DNA of 25,510 nucleotides from Anaerolineales bacterium UBA3071 (GTDB lineage: Bacteria; Chloroflexota; Anaerolineae; UBA3071). How positions within the stretch are numbered: position 1 is the first letter of the stretch; each line of letters starts with the position of its first letter. Both the position numbers and the translations under genes were made by a program. Shown piece after piece: positions 7,144 through 14,931 of this stretch. Location: contig DFBV01000280.1 of assembly GCA_002366755.1 (NCBI GenBank), forward strand, positions 1 to 25,510, in the 5' to 3' direction. The notes beneath the pieces were generated by a model. It saw only the letters and a program-made list of their open reading frames with translations. It had not been told where the DNA came from and ran no database searches.

Positions 7144-7362
7144 ATGCCTGACTGCCCCAATTGCGGCACCTGGAACCCTGATGACAAGCTGGTGTGCTGG
7201 CGTTGCCAGACGGAGATGCCCAAGCCAAAGCCGGAGAAGAAGAAGCCTGTGCGTTTCCTGGGCATGCCGCTGTGGACCTGGGCGATCTTGGCTGTAATGC
7301 TGGTGGTGTGGGTGCTGATCACCTGTATGGGCCCGCGGCTGCTTGCGCCCGTTGGCGGATAG
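7144..7362 (+). CDS. Small zinc-ribbon membrane protein
   Basis: 72 residues. The N-terminus is a zinc ribbon (CPNCGTWNP, then CWRC), a Lys/Pro-rich hinge follows (PKPKPEKKKP), and one membrane segment covers about 45-62 (WTWAILAVMLVVWVLI). The layout suggests a cytoplasmic zinc ribbon tethered to the membrane. It begins 21 bases after the toxin stop, so it could share a transcript, but nothing links it functionally to the toxin-antitoxin pair. The upstream GGACGAGTGATCT is only a weak ribosome-binding site. Function unknown. Confidence 0.7.
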   Translation: MPDCPNCGTWNPDDKLVCWRCQTEMPKPKPEKKKPVRFLGMPLWTWAILAVMLVVWVLITCMGPRLLAPVGG

Positions 7363-7477
7363 GGCACAGGGGGGGGTGTCCTCGCCTGTCGTCATCATGC
7401 CCGGATCGCTGGAGTCCTCTGACGCGCTGACGTCCCCTGAACGTTGGACTATACGAGGGGTGGCGATTGGGCTTGGC

Positions 7478-7501
7478 AGGGGCGAACGGCCGTTCGCCCC
7501 T
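7478..7501. terminator. Perfect 24-base palindrome between convergent genes
   Basis: AGGGGCGAACGG is followed directly by its reverse complement. It sits where the zinc-ribbon gene (+) and hflX (-) converge and overlaps the hflX stop codon by two bases. The place fits a two-way terminator, but there is no T-run and no loop, so it may simply be a dispersed palindromic repeat. Confidence 0.5.
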
Positions 7502-8846
7502 ACTTCCGCGACGCGTCGCCCGGGCTCCCGTGCCGCACTACGGCGTCACAGTGTGGTTTCTCCTGCACCAAGTGTTGGAATCGCCCAACCAGCGCGGCCG
7601 GGATGCGCCCCTGCACCAGCACGCCCTGCGGTCCGTGTTCCTCCCGCTCCACGTTGCCCCGCTGGTGAAAGAGAGCCAGCAGCCTCGCTTCGCCGTACGG
7701 AATACGCACGGTCACCGGGATCATGGACGCCTCTAGCACCCTGTTCACTCGCTCCAGCAACTCAAGAAGCCCCCTTCCTTCCAGCGCCGAGATAGCCAGG
7801 CTGTTGGGGAATTCGGCCAGGCGCAAGGCAACCCCGTCTGGATCCGGCAGGCGGTCAGTCTTGTTCAGGGCCACGATGATCGGTCGCCCTGTGGCTCCCA
7901 AATCGCTGAGTATCTCCCCTACCGTAAGGCTTTGTTGTAAGGCGCGTGGATGAGTTATGTCAACTACATGCAGGAGCAGGTCAGCCTCGTTGATCTCTTC
8001 AAGGGTGGCGCGGAAGGCAGCCACCAGCATCGTAGGTAGCTTCTGGATGAAGCCTACGGTGTCAGTGAAGAGCACCGCCCTGCCGCCGGGCACCTCTACC
8101 CGTCGCGTCGTGGGGTCGAGGGTGGCGAAGAGCTTGTCCTCTACCAGCACATTGGAGCCAGCGAGGGCGTTGAGGAGCGTAGACTTGCCGGCGTTGGTGT
8201 AGCCCACCAGGGCGACGACTGGGATGGCCTCGCGTTGGCGTCGCTGTCGGTGCTGACGCCGGTGGGCACGAACGTCTTCCAGTTCCCGCCGCAGATGGGC
8301 GATGCGCCTGCGGATTGCTCGCTGGTCTACCTCGAGCTGCGTCTCGCCGGGGCCGCGCAGGCCAACGCCGCCCGTACCACCGCGACCTGCCGCGCCGCCG
8401 GCCTGTCGGGCCAGGTGTGTCCAGGCGCGGGTCAGCCGTGGCAGGCGGTATTGGTATTGAGCCAACTCGACCTGTAGCGCGCCTTCCCGCGTGTGGGCAT
8501 GGCGAGCGAAGATGTCCAGGATCAGCGCGGTGCGATCGAGCAGTTTGACGCTGTCGCCCAGCGCCTTCTCCAGTTCACGCTGCTGCCGCGGGGACAGTTC
8601 ATCATCGAAGATGACAACGTTGTAGTCCAGATCCTCCCGCAGGTCCTGAAGTTCCTCCAGCTTTCCCTTGCCGATGAAGGTCGATGGGTTGATGCGGTCA
8701 AGCTGTTGCGTCGCGCGGCCCACGACCTCCACATCGGCCGTCCAAGCCAGTTGAGCCAACTCGTCCAGGGAGTCCTGTATCTGCCAGGCAAGCTGCTCGT
8801 CGCGAGACCGCTTGAGTCGTGCTGCCACGAGCAGTGCCCGTTCCAC
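7500..8846 (-). CDS. hflX: GTPase HflX
   Basis: A ribosome-associated GTPase that splits or rescues stalled 70S ribosomes, notably under heat stress. At least 448 residues. The N-terminal HflX domain has INPSTFIGKGK (52-62) and FDDELSPRQQR (80-90). A Gly-rich linker follows (GGAAGRGGTGGVGLRGPGET), then the GTPase domain: G1 GYTNAGKS (215-222), G3 DTVG (262-265), G4 NKTD (328-331) and G5 SAL. The start is uncertain. GTG at 8846 has no ribosome-binding site. The frame is open upstream and includes the family-like TPPVERALLV. A strong AAGGAG stands six bases before an ATC codon at 8880-8882. The M28 peptidase gene ends close upstream, so the two are probably one operon. Confidence 0.93.
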   Translation of the reverse strand: MERALLVAARLKRSRDEQLAWQIQDSLDELAQLAWTADVEVVGRATQQLDRINPSTFIGKGKLEELQDLREDLDYNVVIFDDELSPRQQRELEKALGDSVKLLDRTALILDIFARHAHTREGALQVELAQYQYRLPRLTRAWTHLARQAGGAAGRGGTGGVGLRGPGETQLEVDQRAIRRRIAHLRRELEDVRAHRRQHRQRRQREAIPVVALVGYTNAGKSTLLNALAGSNVLVEDKLFATLDPTTRRVEVPGGRAVLFTDTVGFIQKLPTMLVAAFRATLEEINEADLLLHVVDITHPRALQQSLTVGEILSDLGATGRPIIVALNKTDRLPDPDGVALRLAEFPNSLAISALEGRGLLELLERVNRVLEASMIPVTVRIPYGEARLLALFHQRGNVEREEHGPQGVLVQGRIPAALVGRFQHLVQEKPHCDAVVRHGSPGDASRK

Positions 8847-8910
8847 AGGGGGCGTCGTGGGAATCGTGTCTCGTCCAGTGATGGTGATCTCCTTTTTTGA
8901 TAGGCCGGCA

Positions 8911-8927
8911 GATTGGTGGATTGGTGG
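8911..8927. repeat. Two tandem GATTGGTG units between M28 gene and hflX
   Basis: GATTGGTGGATTGGTGG lies directly after the stop of the M28 gene. It is the reverse-complement form of the CCAATCTACC-like tract at 672-746. Confidence 0.5.
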
Positions 8928-9914
8928 TTACCTTGCTTGTTCTTCCAGGAACGTCTCTAGCACTCGTCCCACTCGCTCCAGGCTCTCGGCCGACACTTTG
9001 TCCGGCGTGTCCTCAGTAGTGTGCCAGAAGGGGTAGTCGAAGTCAATGATGTCTACTGCGTCGATGCCCTCGGCCAGAAACGGCGTGTGATCATCGGTCA
9101 ATGACCATTTGTACTCTGGGATGAAGACATCGCTGTAACCCAGGTCAGCAGCCAGCGACCACAGCTCGCGCGTCAACTGGGGGCTGGAGTTGCGTTCCAT
9201 GTAGATCTGCTGGTCGGCGTCGCCGATCATGTCGACCAGGACCAGGAACTCGGGCAGCGGGACCGGTGTGGGAGTGGCCTGGCCAGCTTGAACAGTCGCA
9301 GTGCCAGGAGCTTTCCCCTCAGCCCATTCCTGCGCCATGTGAGTTGAGCCAACGGCCCAGTCCCAACCGTCAAGCCGCCCATTGTCCTCCGCATCGAAGA
9401 AAACCAGCCATACCTGGTGCTGCAGTTTGTCCAGATCGAGAGCGTAGGCCAACTCCAGAAGTACAGCCACGCCGCTGGCGCCGTCGTTTGCTCCGAGCAC
9501 CGGCTCTTCCCGTTTCTCAGGATCTGGATCGGCATCTGCCTGGCGGCGAGTGTCATAGTGCGCGCCGGCAAGAGCTATAGCCCCCTCCCCTGCCCGGCCA
9601 ATGACGTTGGTGACCTCGGTGTCCTCATATGTGAACGTTTGCGTGATCACTGACCAGCCCTGGGCAGCCAGTTCGGTCATGATGTACTGGCGCAACTCTG
9701 CTGCGGCCTCAGAGCCGGTCGGCCGAGGGCCAAGGTCTGTTTGGGCAAGCACGTGGGCATGGGCCCTATCCCCGCTGAAAACACGTGGCTCAGGCGTAGG
9801 TGGCTTTGGCAGCAGCCCGTAGCCGATCCAGGCGAAGTAGCCCATTGCCACCAGGAGTAGCAGAATCAGCAATCCCTCCAGCCAGTACTTCCGCAGCCAC
9901 GGGTCGTTTTGCAT
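8928..9914 (-). CDS. M28 family metallopeptidase, glutaminyl-cyclase-like
   Basis: 328 residues with an N-terminal membrane anchor (about 11-33), so the catalytic domain should face outward. Metal-site residues of clan MH are visible: His119 in GAHYDTR, Asp144 in GANDGASG, Glu176/Asp177 in FFDAEDN, Asp228 in VDMIGD and His298 in FWHTTED. The DDHTPFL segment (274-280), the WHT motif and the FFDxE order closely follow glutaminyl-peptide cyclotransferases, which share the M28 fold but use one zinc. An aminopeptidase and a cyclase are both possible. A Thr/Pro-rich insert lies at about 205-221. The start at 9914 is backed by GGGGAGAG; a longer form starting at 9965 has no such support. hflX follows. 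Confidence 0.87.
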   Translation of the reverse strand: MQNDPWLRKYWLEGLLILLLLVAMGYFAWIGYGLLPKPPTPEPRVFSGDRAHAHVLAQTDLGPRPTGSEAAAELRQYIMTELAAQGWSVITQTFTYEDTEVTNVIGRAGEGAIALAGAHYDTRRQADADPDPEKREEPVLGANDGASGVAVLLELAYALDLDKLQHQVWLVFFDAEDNGRLDGWDWAVGSTHMAQEWAEGKAPGTATVQAGQATPTPVPLPEFLVLVDMIGDADQQIYMERNSSPQLTRELWSLAADLGYSDVFIPEYKWSLTDDHTPFLAEGIDAVDIIDFDYPFWHTTEDTPDKVSAESLERVGRVLETFLEEQAR

Positions 9915-10103
9915 GGTCTCTCCCCCACCAGCCGGTCGCTTCGCATAGTCTAGCGGCCGTTTCAAAAAGCAATCAGGCCGGAGACGCCCAATCGGTAATG
10001 ACTATGCGAACTCCGCCGCTCCAACTCCCCAGCCAAGAGGTGCGCCGCACTCGACCCGCTTCATCTTCGACCGTTTGCTTGTTTGCAAACGAGTCGGGAT
10101 TCC

Positions 10104-10260
10104 TTAGGGCCTGTAAATGAATAAGTTCCCCAATCGTGTCATTGCGAGGAGCGCTTTTTGCGACGAAGCAATCTCCTACGTAGACAAACGTGGGGATTGC
10201 TTCGCAAAAAAACGCTCGCAATGACATCGTGTCGGGAAGTTATTCTTTTACGGACCCTTA
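10104..10260. mobile_element. MITE-like palindromic element of about 157 bases
   Basis: The outer arms TTAGGGCCTGTAAATGAATAAG (from 10104) and its imperfect reverse complement (GTTATTCTTTTACGGACCCTTA, to 10260) enclose a second inverted pair, GTCATTGCGAG (10138-10148) and CTCGCAATGAC (10215-10225). Further inward, GACGAAGCAATC faces GATTGCTTCG. The whole element folds into one long hairpin and has no room for a transposase. The core CATTGCGAGG...GAAGCAATC is a widespread bacterial intergenic repeat type. Size and structure fit a non-autonomous element. Confidence 0.7.
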
Positions 10261-10299
10261 TGCTGCTATCAGCGAACGGCCATGTCCGCTGGTCAGAGC

Positions 10300-10321
10300 C
10301 GCTGGACTTGGCAGTCCAGCG
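10300..10321. repeat. Perfect 9-bp hairpin in the spacer
   Basis: CGCTGGACT pairs with AGTCCAGCG around the loop TGGC. It lies downstream of the minus-strand TIM-barrel gene. With no T-run beside it, a terminator role is only possible, not shown. Confidence 0.5.
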
Positions 10322-10379
10322 GGAGCAGGAGGGAAGACTTGTCGGGTCGCCAGCTTGTTGGGGATGATGGGATGATGAA

Positions 10380-10395
10380 CCCGAACAACTTCGGG
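10380..10395. repeat. Perfect 6-bp hairpin in the spacer
   Basis: CCCGAA pairs with TTCGGG around the loop CAAC, about 85 bases past the stop of the TIM-barrel gene on its own strand. It could act as a weak transcript end, but no T-run follows. Confidence 0.35.
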
Positions 10396-10479
10396 ACTCC
10401 GATACGCTATTCCGCCCTCGAAGACGAAGCCCCCCCTCCAAGATGATCCGGTAGGAGGCATAGCTACCTTTGTGAGTGA

Positions 10480-11340
10480 CTATGCGAAGGCGTGTAGTCC
10501 AATGCCTTGCTGCCAGCAGAAATCGCAGATGTTCCTCAGATGCGCTCGCACTGCCGCCTCGTCACCTGCCTCCAGCGGGCCTGGATCGAGCTCTATCGTC
10601 ACCACACCGGCAAAGTCATCCGAAGCAAGCCTGCGCAGCAACTCGGCCAGCGGCAGGCTACCCTGCCCCAGCAGCCTGTGTTCCTTCCTCCGCTCCTGCG
10701 CGTTGTAGTCCGAGACGTGCACATGCACAACGCGTGCCTTGAGACGTTCGTACACCTCGAGGACGTCCCATCCCCACGTGCCAAGATGAGTGGTGTCCAG
10801 CGTCAGGTTGGGAAAACGCTCCAGAGATGTCAGATCACTCAACGAGAAGTGCCTCAGCCGCCACCGACCCCAACGCTTGATGGGCATGTTCTCCACGGCG
10901 ATGGTCACCGGTGTATTCGCCTGGAAGTCTGCCAGTTCCTCCAGGAGCCAACGCAGATGATCCTGGCCATTTCGCAGGAACAGCGGTATGCGCCAGTTCT
11001 TGCCGCCGGTCGTCAACACGGCCATCCAGTGCCACCGTAGTGGTGGATGTGTCACCACCGTACGCGCCTCGAGTTCCTCAGCCAGAGCAACCGTGTGTTT
11101 CAGCCGACTGATCTCGTCTCGCTCCCAACCGTCAACTTGCTTCCCCGAGAAAGGGGTGTGCAAGCTGACTACCGGCAAGCCGTATTCTTCCTGCAGGCGC
11201 CGCAAGTAGTGCGCATGACGCGTGTCCCAACGTTGGTCAACCAGCACCTCCACGCCGTCGAAGCCAGCCCACTTTGCCAATTCAAAGACGCGCGCCAGCC
11301 CATACGTGTACAGCGAACCACTCGACAATGCCAGCGGCAC
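10480..11340 (-). CDS. Sugar phosphate isomerase/epimerase-like TIM-barrel protein
   Basis: 286 residues of the xylose isomerase-like (AP_endonuc_2) TIM-barrel family, whose members isomerise or epimerise sugars with a bound metal ion. Landmarks are PLALSSGSLYTYGL at the start, the strand FDGVEVLVD with a ligand Glu, TIAVENMP, LTLDTTHLG with Asp and His, VVHVHVSDY with His, and VTIELDPG with the last Glu. The GTG start at 11340 has GAGGGG six bases before it. A GTG at 11361 is the alternative. A still longer open frame would overlap der and is rejected. The gene lies 43 bases after der in the same run. The substrate is unknown. Confidence 0.85.
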   Translation of the reverse strand: MPLALSSGSLYTYGLARVFELAKWAGFDGVEVLVDQRWDTRHAHYLRRLQEEYGLPVVSLHTPFSGKQVDGWERDEISRLKHTVALAEELEARTVVTHPPLRWHWMAVLTTGGKNWRIPLFLRNGQDHLRWLLEELADFQANTPVTIAVENMPIKRWGRWRLRHFSLSDLTSLERFPNLTLDTTHLGTWGWDVLEVYERLKARVVHVHVSDYNAQERRKEHRLLGQGSLPLAELLRRLASDDFAGVVTIELDPGPLEAGDEAAVRAHLRNICDFCWQQGIGLHAFA

Positions 11341-11383
11341 GCCCTGCCCCTCACGTCCCACCGATCGCCTTCCTCCCTGCCCC

Positions 11384-12751
11384 CTATCCCTCGCTGCGCG
11401 CTCGAAAGACCATGCGCAACGGCGTGCCTTCAAAAGCGTAGTGTTCCCGCAAACGATTCTCCAGGTAGCGTTCGTAACTGAAATGCACCAACTCCGGATC
11501 ATTCACAAACAACACGAAGGTGGGGGGATCCACCTGCGCCTGGGTGGCGTAGAAGAACCGCAGCCGCTTGCCTCTTTTCGAAGGCGGCGCATGGCGCGTC
11601 ACTGCATCGCTCACCAGCCGATTCAACTTACCCGTGGGGATGCGCACCTGCCGCTCGGCCTGGACCAGCAACGCTGTGGGGACCACCTTGTGCACCCTTC
11701 GACGTGTCAGGGCTGAGATGAACAGCACGGGCACGTAATCCATGAAGCGCAGTGCCCAGCGCACCTCTCGTGTCATGTTCACCATGGTGTAGGTATCCTT
11801 CTCCACCAGGTCCCACTTGTTCACCACGACTACCACGCTCTTGGCTTCCTCCAGGATGTAACCCGCGATGTGCGCATCCTGCAGCATGACGCCAGTGGTA
11901 GCGTCGACAAGGAGCAATACCACATCCGCCCGTTGAATGGCCCGCAGTGCCCTCAGCACGCTGTAGCGCTCAATGCCTCGCTCGATCTTGCCCCGCCGCC
12001 GGATGCCTGCCGTGTCGATGAGCACCAGTTGCTCCCCTTCCCACTCCAGGAGGGTGTCAATGGCATCGCGGGTCGTCCCAGGGATCGGGCTGACGATAGC
12101 CCTGTCCTGCCCTAGTAAGGCATTGAGAAGTGACGACTTGCCCACATTCGGTCGCCCTACGATGGCGATCTTCACCGCCTCTGGCAGGGGTTCCGGCTCG
12201 CCGACAGGAAAGCTGCTCACAACCTCGTCCAGCAGGTCCCCTGTGCCCGTACCATGTAGCGCCGAGATGGGCAGGGGGTCCGCCAGGCCCAGCGCGTAGA
12301 ACTCCACCGCCGCCGCCCGCAGAGCCGCGTTGTCGGCTTTGTTCGCCACCAGCAGCACCGGCTTGCCTGTCCGCCGCAGCAGATCGGCCACGTCTTCATC
12401 CCCTGTCGTCACGCCATCCTGGGCATCCACCAAGAAGACGATCACATCGGCCTCGCTGATCGCCACCTCCACCTGGCCACGCACTTCGTCCACATAATCG
12501 GCTGAGGCCACCGCTAGCGGCGCTGGCCTCTCCTCCTTGCTCCTCCGGGAGTCGCTGGCCGCGATGTCCAGCCCGCCAGTATCCACCACGGTGAAAGACG
12601 CGCCAGCCCACTCGGTGTCGCCGTACAAGCGGTCGCGCGTCGTGCCGGGTAGATCCTCAATGATTGCCTGCCGCCGCCCCACCAGGCGGTTAAAGAGGGT
12701 GGATTTGCCCACATTGGGCCGTCCCACTAGAGCAACGATAGGCTTGGTCAT
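11384..12751 (-). CDS. der: GTPase Der (EngA), ribosome assembly factor
   Basis: 455 residues, two GTPase domains in tandem and a C-terminal KH-like domain: the layout of Der, which is needed for 50S subunit assembly. Domain 1 has GRPNVGKST (10-18), DTGG (57-60) and NKAD (137-140). Domain 2 has GRPNVGKSS (199-207), DTAGIRRRGKI (246-256) and NKWD (311-314). The C-terminal part includes RGKRLRFFYATQ and ENRLREHYAFEGTPLR. One oddity is an extra segment of about 18 residues at 63-85 (SRRSKEERPAPLA), just after switch II of domain 1, where most Der proteins have only a few residues. It starts 15 bases after cdaR and is probably co-transcribed with it. Confidence 0.95.
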   Translation of the reverse strand: MTKPIVALVGRPNVGKSTLFNRLVGRRQAIIEDLPGTTRDRLYGDTEWAGASFTVVDTGGLDIAASDSRRSKEERPAPLAVASADYVDEVRGQVEVAISEADVIVFLVDAQDGVTTGDEDVADLLRRTGKPVLLVANKADNAALRAAAVEFYALGLADPLPISALHGTGTGDLLDEVVSSFPVGEPEPLPEAVKIAIVGRPNVGKSSLLNALLGQDRAIVSPIPGTTRDAIDTLLEWEGEQLVLIDTAGIRRRGKIERGIERYSVLRALRAIQRADVVLLLVDATTGVMLQDAHIAGYILEEAKSVVVVVNKWDLVEKDTYTMVNMTREVRWALRFMDYVPVLFISALTRRRVHKVVPTALLVQAERQVRIPTGKLNRLVSDAVTRHAPPSKRGKRLRFFYATQAQVDPPTFVLFVNDPELVHFSYERYLENRLREHYAFEGTPLRMVFRARSEG

Positions 12752-12766
12752 CGCCTGCGAACCGCC

Positions 12767-14092
12767 CTAACTCCCCCCACTTGCAGCCGGTGTGGGCGTG
12801 TGCGTCGCGCGGACAGTGGGGACAATCGCTGGTGTCATCGTAGCCGTTGCCGTGGCCGTCCCAGTCACCGTCGGTGTGACTGTAGCCGTGGGCGTTGGAA
12901 TCCAGGTGATCTTCACCTCGATGGTCTCCGGCACCAAGGTCTCTTGCCGTATCCCTTCCGGCAGGATCACTGACGGTTCCAGCGTATGCGTGCCAGCCTC
13001 CAGCCCCGTCAGATCAAGCAGTATCTGCACGTCACCCGGCTGCAATGTCTCCAGTCGCGGCAACGGGCCTGCCACGAGAGTCTCAACGATCCGAGGGGAA
13101 AGTTCAGCCTGCAACCCATCACCCAACCCCTGTATCACCGGCACCCGCTGCACCCACGTGCTTTCCTCAATGGGAGTGATTCCCACACTGACCACGACGC
13201 TCTGAGCGCCGAAGACAGAGACATTCTCGGGCACGATGAGCGCCAACCGCTCCACGATGTTGCCGTCGGCTCCCTCAATGTTCACCGGCGCCGTCTCCAC
13301 GTAGCCTGGCACGGTGTCAATGGCGGCAGGGCTTCCAAAGAGAGTGACGATGGATGGATCAACGGCCACCTCCCTGATGCGGTAGCCTCTGGCCGGCTGA
13401 CCTTCCCAGCGCACCCGCACAGGAACGTCTCGATAACCCGGTCGCTGCTCAATCGGAACCGTCACCGTCACAAGCCGAGGCGTCCACTCGACGAGATTGC
13501 CGATAGGCTGGTCATCCTTGTCTCGAAGCGACACCGACAGCCGGCGCTCCACCGTGCTTCTCGCTGTTCGCAGGTACACTTCAACCACCGCCGTCGTAAC
13601 CGAATCCACGTAACGCTCAGGGCCACTCACCTGCACCTCAGGCGGAGTGACTTCAGGCGTATGCCAATCGTAGCCAAAGGGAGACGAGTCCATGACTTCG
13701 GCCCGCACCTGTATGCTTTTCTGCGCCATGCGCACCAGTTCCACGCTCACTTCTGACGGGGTCAGATCCAGTATCTGCACCTGACGCTGGGGATAGGTGA
13801 GCTGCACGTCCACCTGGTGCCTCCCAGTCGGCAGGCCCGTCAAGTCCACGTGGGCATCGAACTCGGCCTCACTTCCTGTCTCCCAGAAGCCCTCAGGCGC
13901 TCGACCGTGTACATCCACGGTCTCCGCTGTCACGCTCTGCAGGGCAAGCCCCCCCCCGATTCCGCGTAGGCTGATCGGTACTTCACGCATCACGAACACG
14001 ATGTTGCTCTCCTGCTCCGCATTTGCCCAGACGATGAGCGCCACCACCAGCGCCAGAGCCACGGTGCCCGCTTCTGAGAGCCAGCGCCTCAT
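12767..14092 (-). CDS. cdaR: CdaR-like protein with YbbR repeats, regulator of CdaA
   Basis: 441 residues. One N-terminal membrane segment (about 8-25, VALALVVALIVWA) is followed by an extracellular part with several YbbR-type repeats. Typical pieces are VPISLRGIGGG, VTAETVDVHGRAP, TPSEVSVEL and PPEVQVSGPERYVDSV. CdaR proteins bind and modulate the diadenylate cyclase CdaA. The C-terminus is a low-complexity Thr/Pro/Ala tail of about 40 residues that may be an envelope spacer. The ATG at 14092 overlaps the cdaA stop by four bases (ATGA), so translation is coupled; a longer start at 14107 is less likely. The adjacent cdaA makes the assignment firm. Confidence 0.9.
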   Translation of the reverse strand: MRRWLSEAGTVALALVVALIVWANAEQESNIVFVMREVPISLRGIGGGLALQSVTAETVDVHGRAPEGFWETGSEAEFDAHVDLTGLPTGRHQVDVQLTYPQRQVQILDLTPSEVSVELVRMAQKSIQVRAEVMDSSPFGYDWHTPEVTPPEVQVSGPERYVDSVTTAVVEVYLRTARSTVERRLSVSLRDKDDQPIGNLVEWTPRLVTVTVPIEQRPGYRDVPVRVRWEGQPARGYRIREVAVDPSIVTLFGSPAAIDTVPGYVETAPVNIEGADGNIVERLALIVPENVSVFGAQSVVVSVGITPIEESTWVQRVPVIQGLGDGLQAELSPRIVETLVAGPLPRLETLQPGDVQILLDLTGLEAGTHTLEPSVILPEGIRQETLVPETIEVKITWIPTPTATVTPTVTGTATATATMTPAIVPTVRATHTPTPAASGGS

Positions 14093-14874
14093 CTCAGCCT
14101 CTCCCACACACCGCGTCGAACGTAGAAGGCCTCCAGCACCCGCTGCAGCCGCTTCTCATCCAGTCGCCGGGCGATCCCACCACGCCGGGCGATGGAGATG
14201 ATGCCCGTTTCCTCCGAGACGACAAGGGCCAAAGCATCACTCTGCTCAGTGATCCCAGCAGCCGCCCGATGTCGCGTACCCAGCCCGCCCAATGGCTCCT
14301 CCGTCAACGGCAAGACACACGCCGCGGCAACGATACGGTCAGCCCGCACGATCACTGCCCCATCATGCAACGCTGTGCCCGGATAGAAAATGCTCAACAG
14401 CAGTTGTGCTGTCACCTGTCCATCAACCTTCACACCTGTCTCGACATAGTCCTGCAGACCTGTCTCGCCCTCCAAGACGACGATCGCACCGTGGCGGCGC
14501 TCCGAAAGGCTCAGCACAGCCTCAGATAGTTCGCTGATAAGATGGGCTGCCCGCTGCTCCTCGCGGGGGAATAGGAATGGGGCGGCGCGCCCCAGGCGTT
14601 CTAGCGCCCGCCGCAGTTCGGGCTGGAAGATGACTGGGATAGCGACCAGAAGTGCAGGCAATGAGTTGCGAACCAGCCAACCGAAAGCGGGCAGATTCAC
14701 TTGGCTGGTGATCAGAAAGATCAGCAGCACGATCACCAGGATGCCGCGCAGAAGCTGCACTGCCTGCGTGCCGCGGAAGAGGCGCAGCAGCGCATAGAAA
14801 ATCAAGGCCACCAGCAGAACGTCGAGAGCGCTCTGCCAGCCGAAGCGGCTAAAGATGTTGAGGAAGTTGGTCAT
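14089..14874 (-). CDS. cdaA: Diadenylate cyclase CdaA
   Basis: 261 residues. It makes cyclic di-AMP from two ATP at the inner face of the membrane. Three N-terminal hydrophobic segments (about 15-32, 38-57, 66-83) precede the DAC domain. The two signature motifs are intact: ALHDGAVIV (Asp171-Gly172-Ala173) and GTRHRAA (199-205). The length is normal for CdaA (about 270). It overlaps cdaR by four bases. It lies 57 bases after argF, in a spacer of GGCCAATGGCC-like degenerate repeats without a clear promoter. In other bacteria c-di-AMP controls potassium uptake, osmotic balance and cell-wall stability; the target proteins are not in this window. Confidence 0.95.
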   Translation of the reverse strand: MTNFLNIFSRFGWQSALDVLLVALIFYALLRLFRGTQAVQLLRGILVIVLLIFLITSQVNLPAFGWLVRNSLPALLVAIPVIFQPELRRALERLGRAAPFLFPREEQRAAHLISELSEAVLSLSERRHGAIVVLEGETGLQDYVETGVKVDGQVTAQLLLSIFYPGTALHDGAVIVRADRIVAAACVLPLTEEPLGGLGTRHRAAAGITEQSDALALVVSEETGIISIARRGGIARRLDEKRLQRVLEAFYVRRGVWERLR

Positions 14875-14931
14875 GGTCCCACTGGTGAATGGCCAATGGC
14901 CGATGCCTGATAGCCAGTGGCCAACTGCTGA

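Larger units (their letters stand above)
9915..10479. other. Repeat-rich intergenic region with a MITE-like element
   Basis: About 565 bases lie between the 5' end of the M28 gene and the 3' end of the TIM-barrel gene. The region contains a long imperfect palindrome (10104-10260), two small perfect hairpins (10300-10321 and 10380-10395) and three copies of TTCGCATAGTC in mixed orientation. Small open frames here show no family motifs and no ribosome-binding sites. I see no clear promoter for the M28 gene. Confidence 0.65.
9940..10488. repeat. Three copies of an 11-12 base motif flanking the spacer
   Basis: TTCGCATAGTC occurs at 9940-9950 on the plus strand and as GACTATGCGAA at 10000-10010 and 10478-10488. 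The last two share one extra base (TGACTATGCGAA, 9999-10010 and 10477-10488) and form a direct repeat around about 466 bases. The third copy covers the stop codon of the TIM-barrel gene. Confidence 0.6.

Noticed and set aside
10139..10461. Minus-strand open frames in the second spacer
   Set aside because: They cross the MITE-like palindrome and hairpins and show no family motif or ribosome-binding site.
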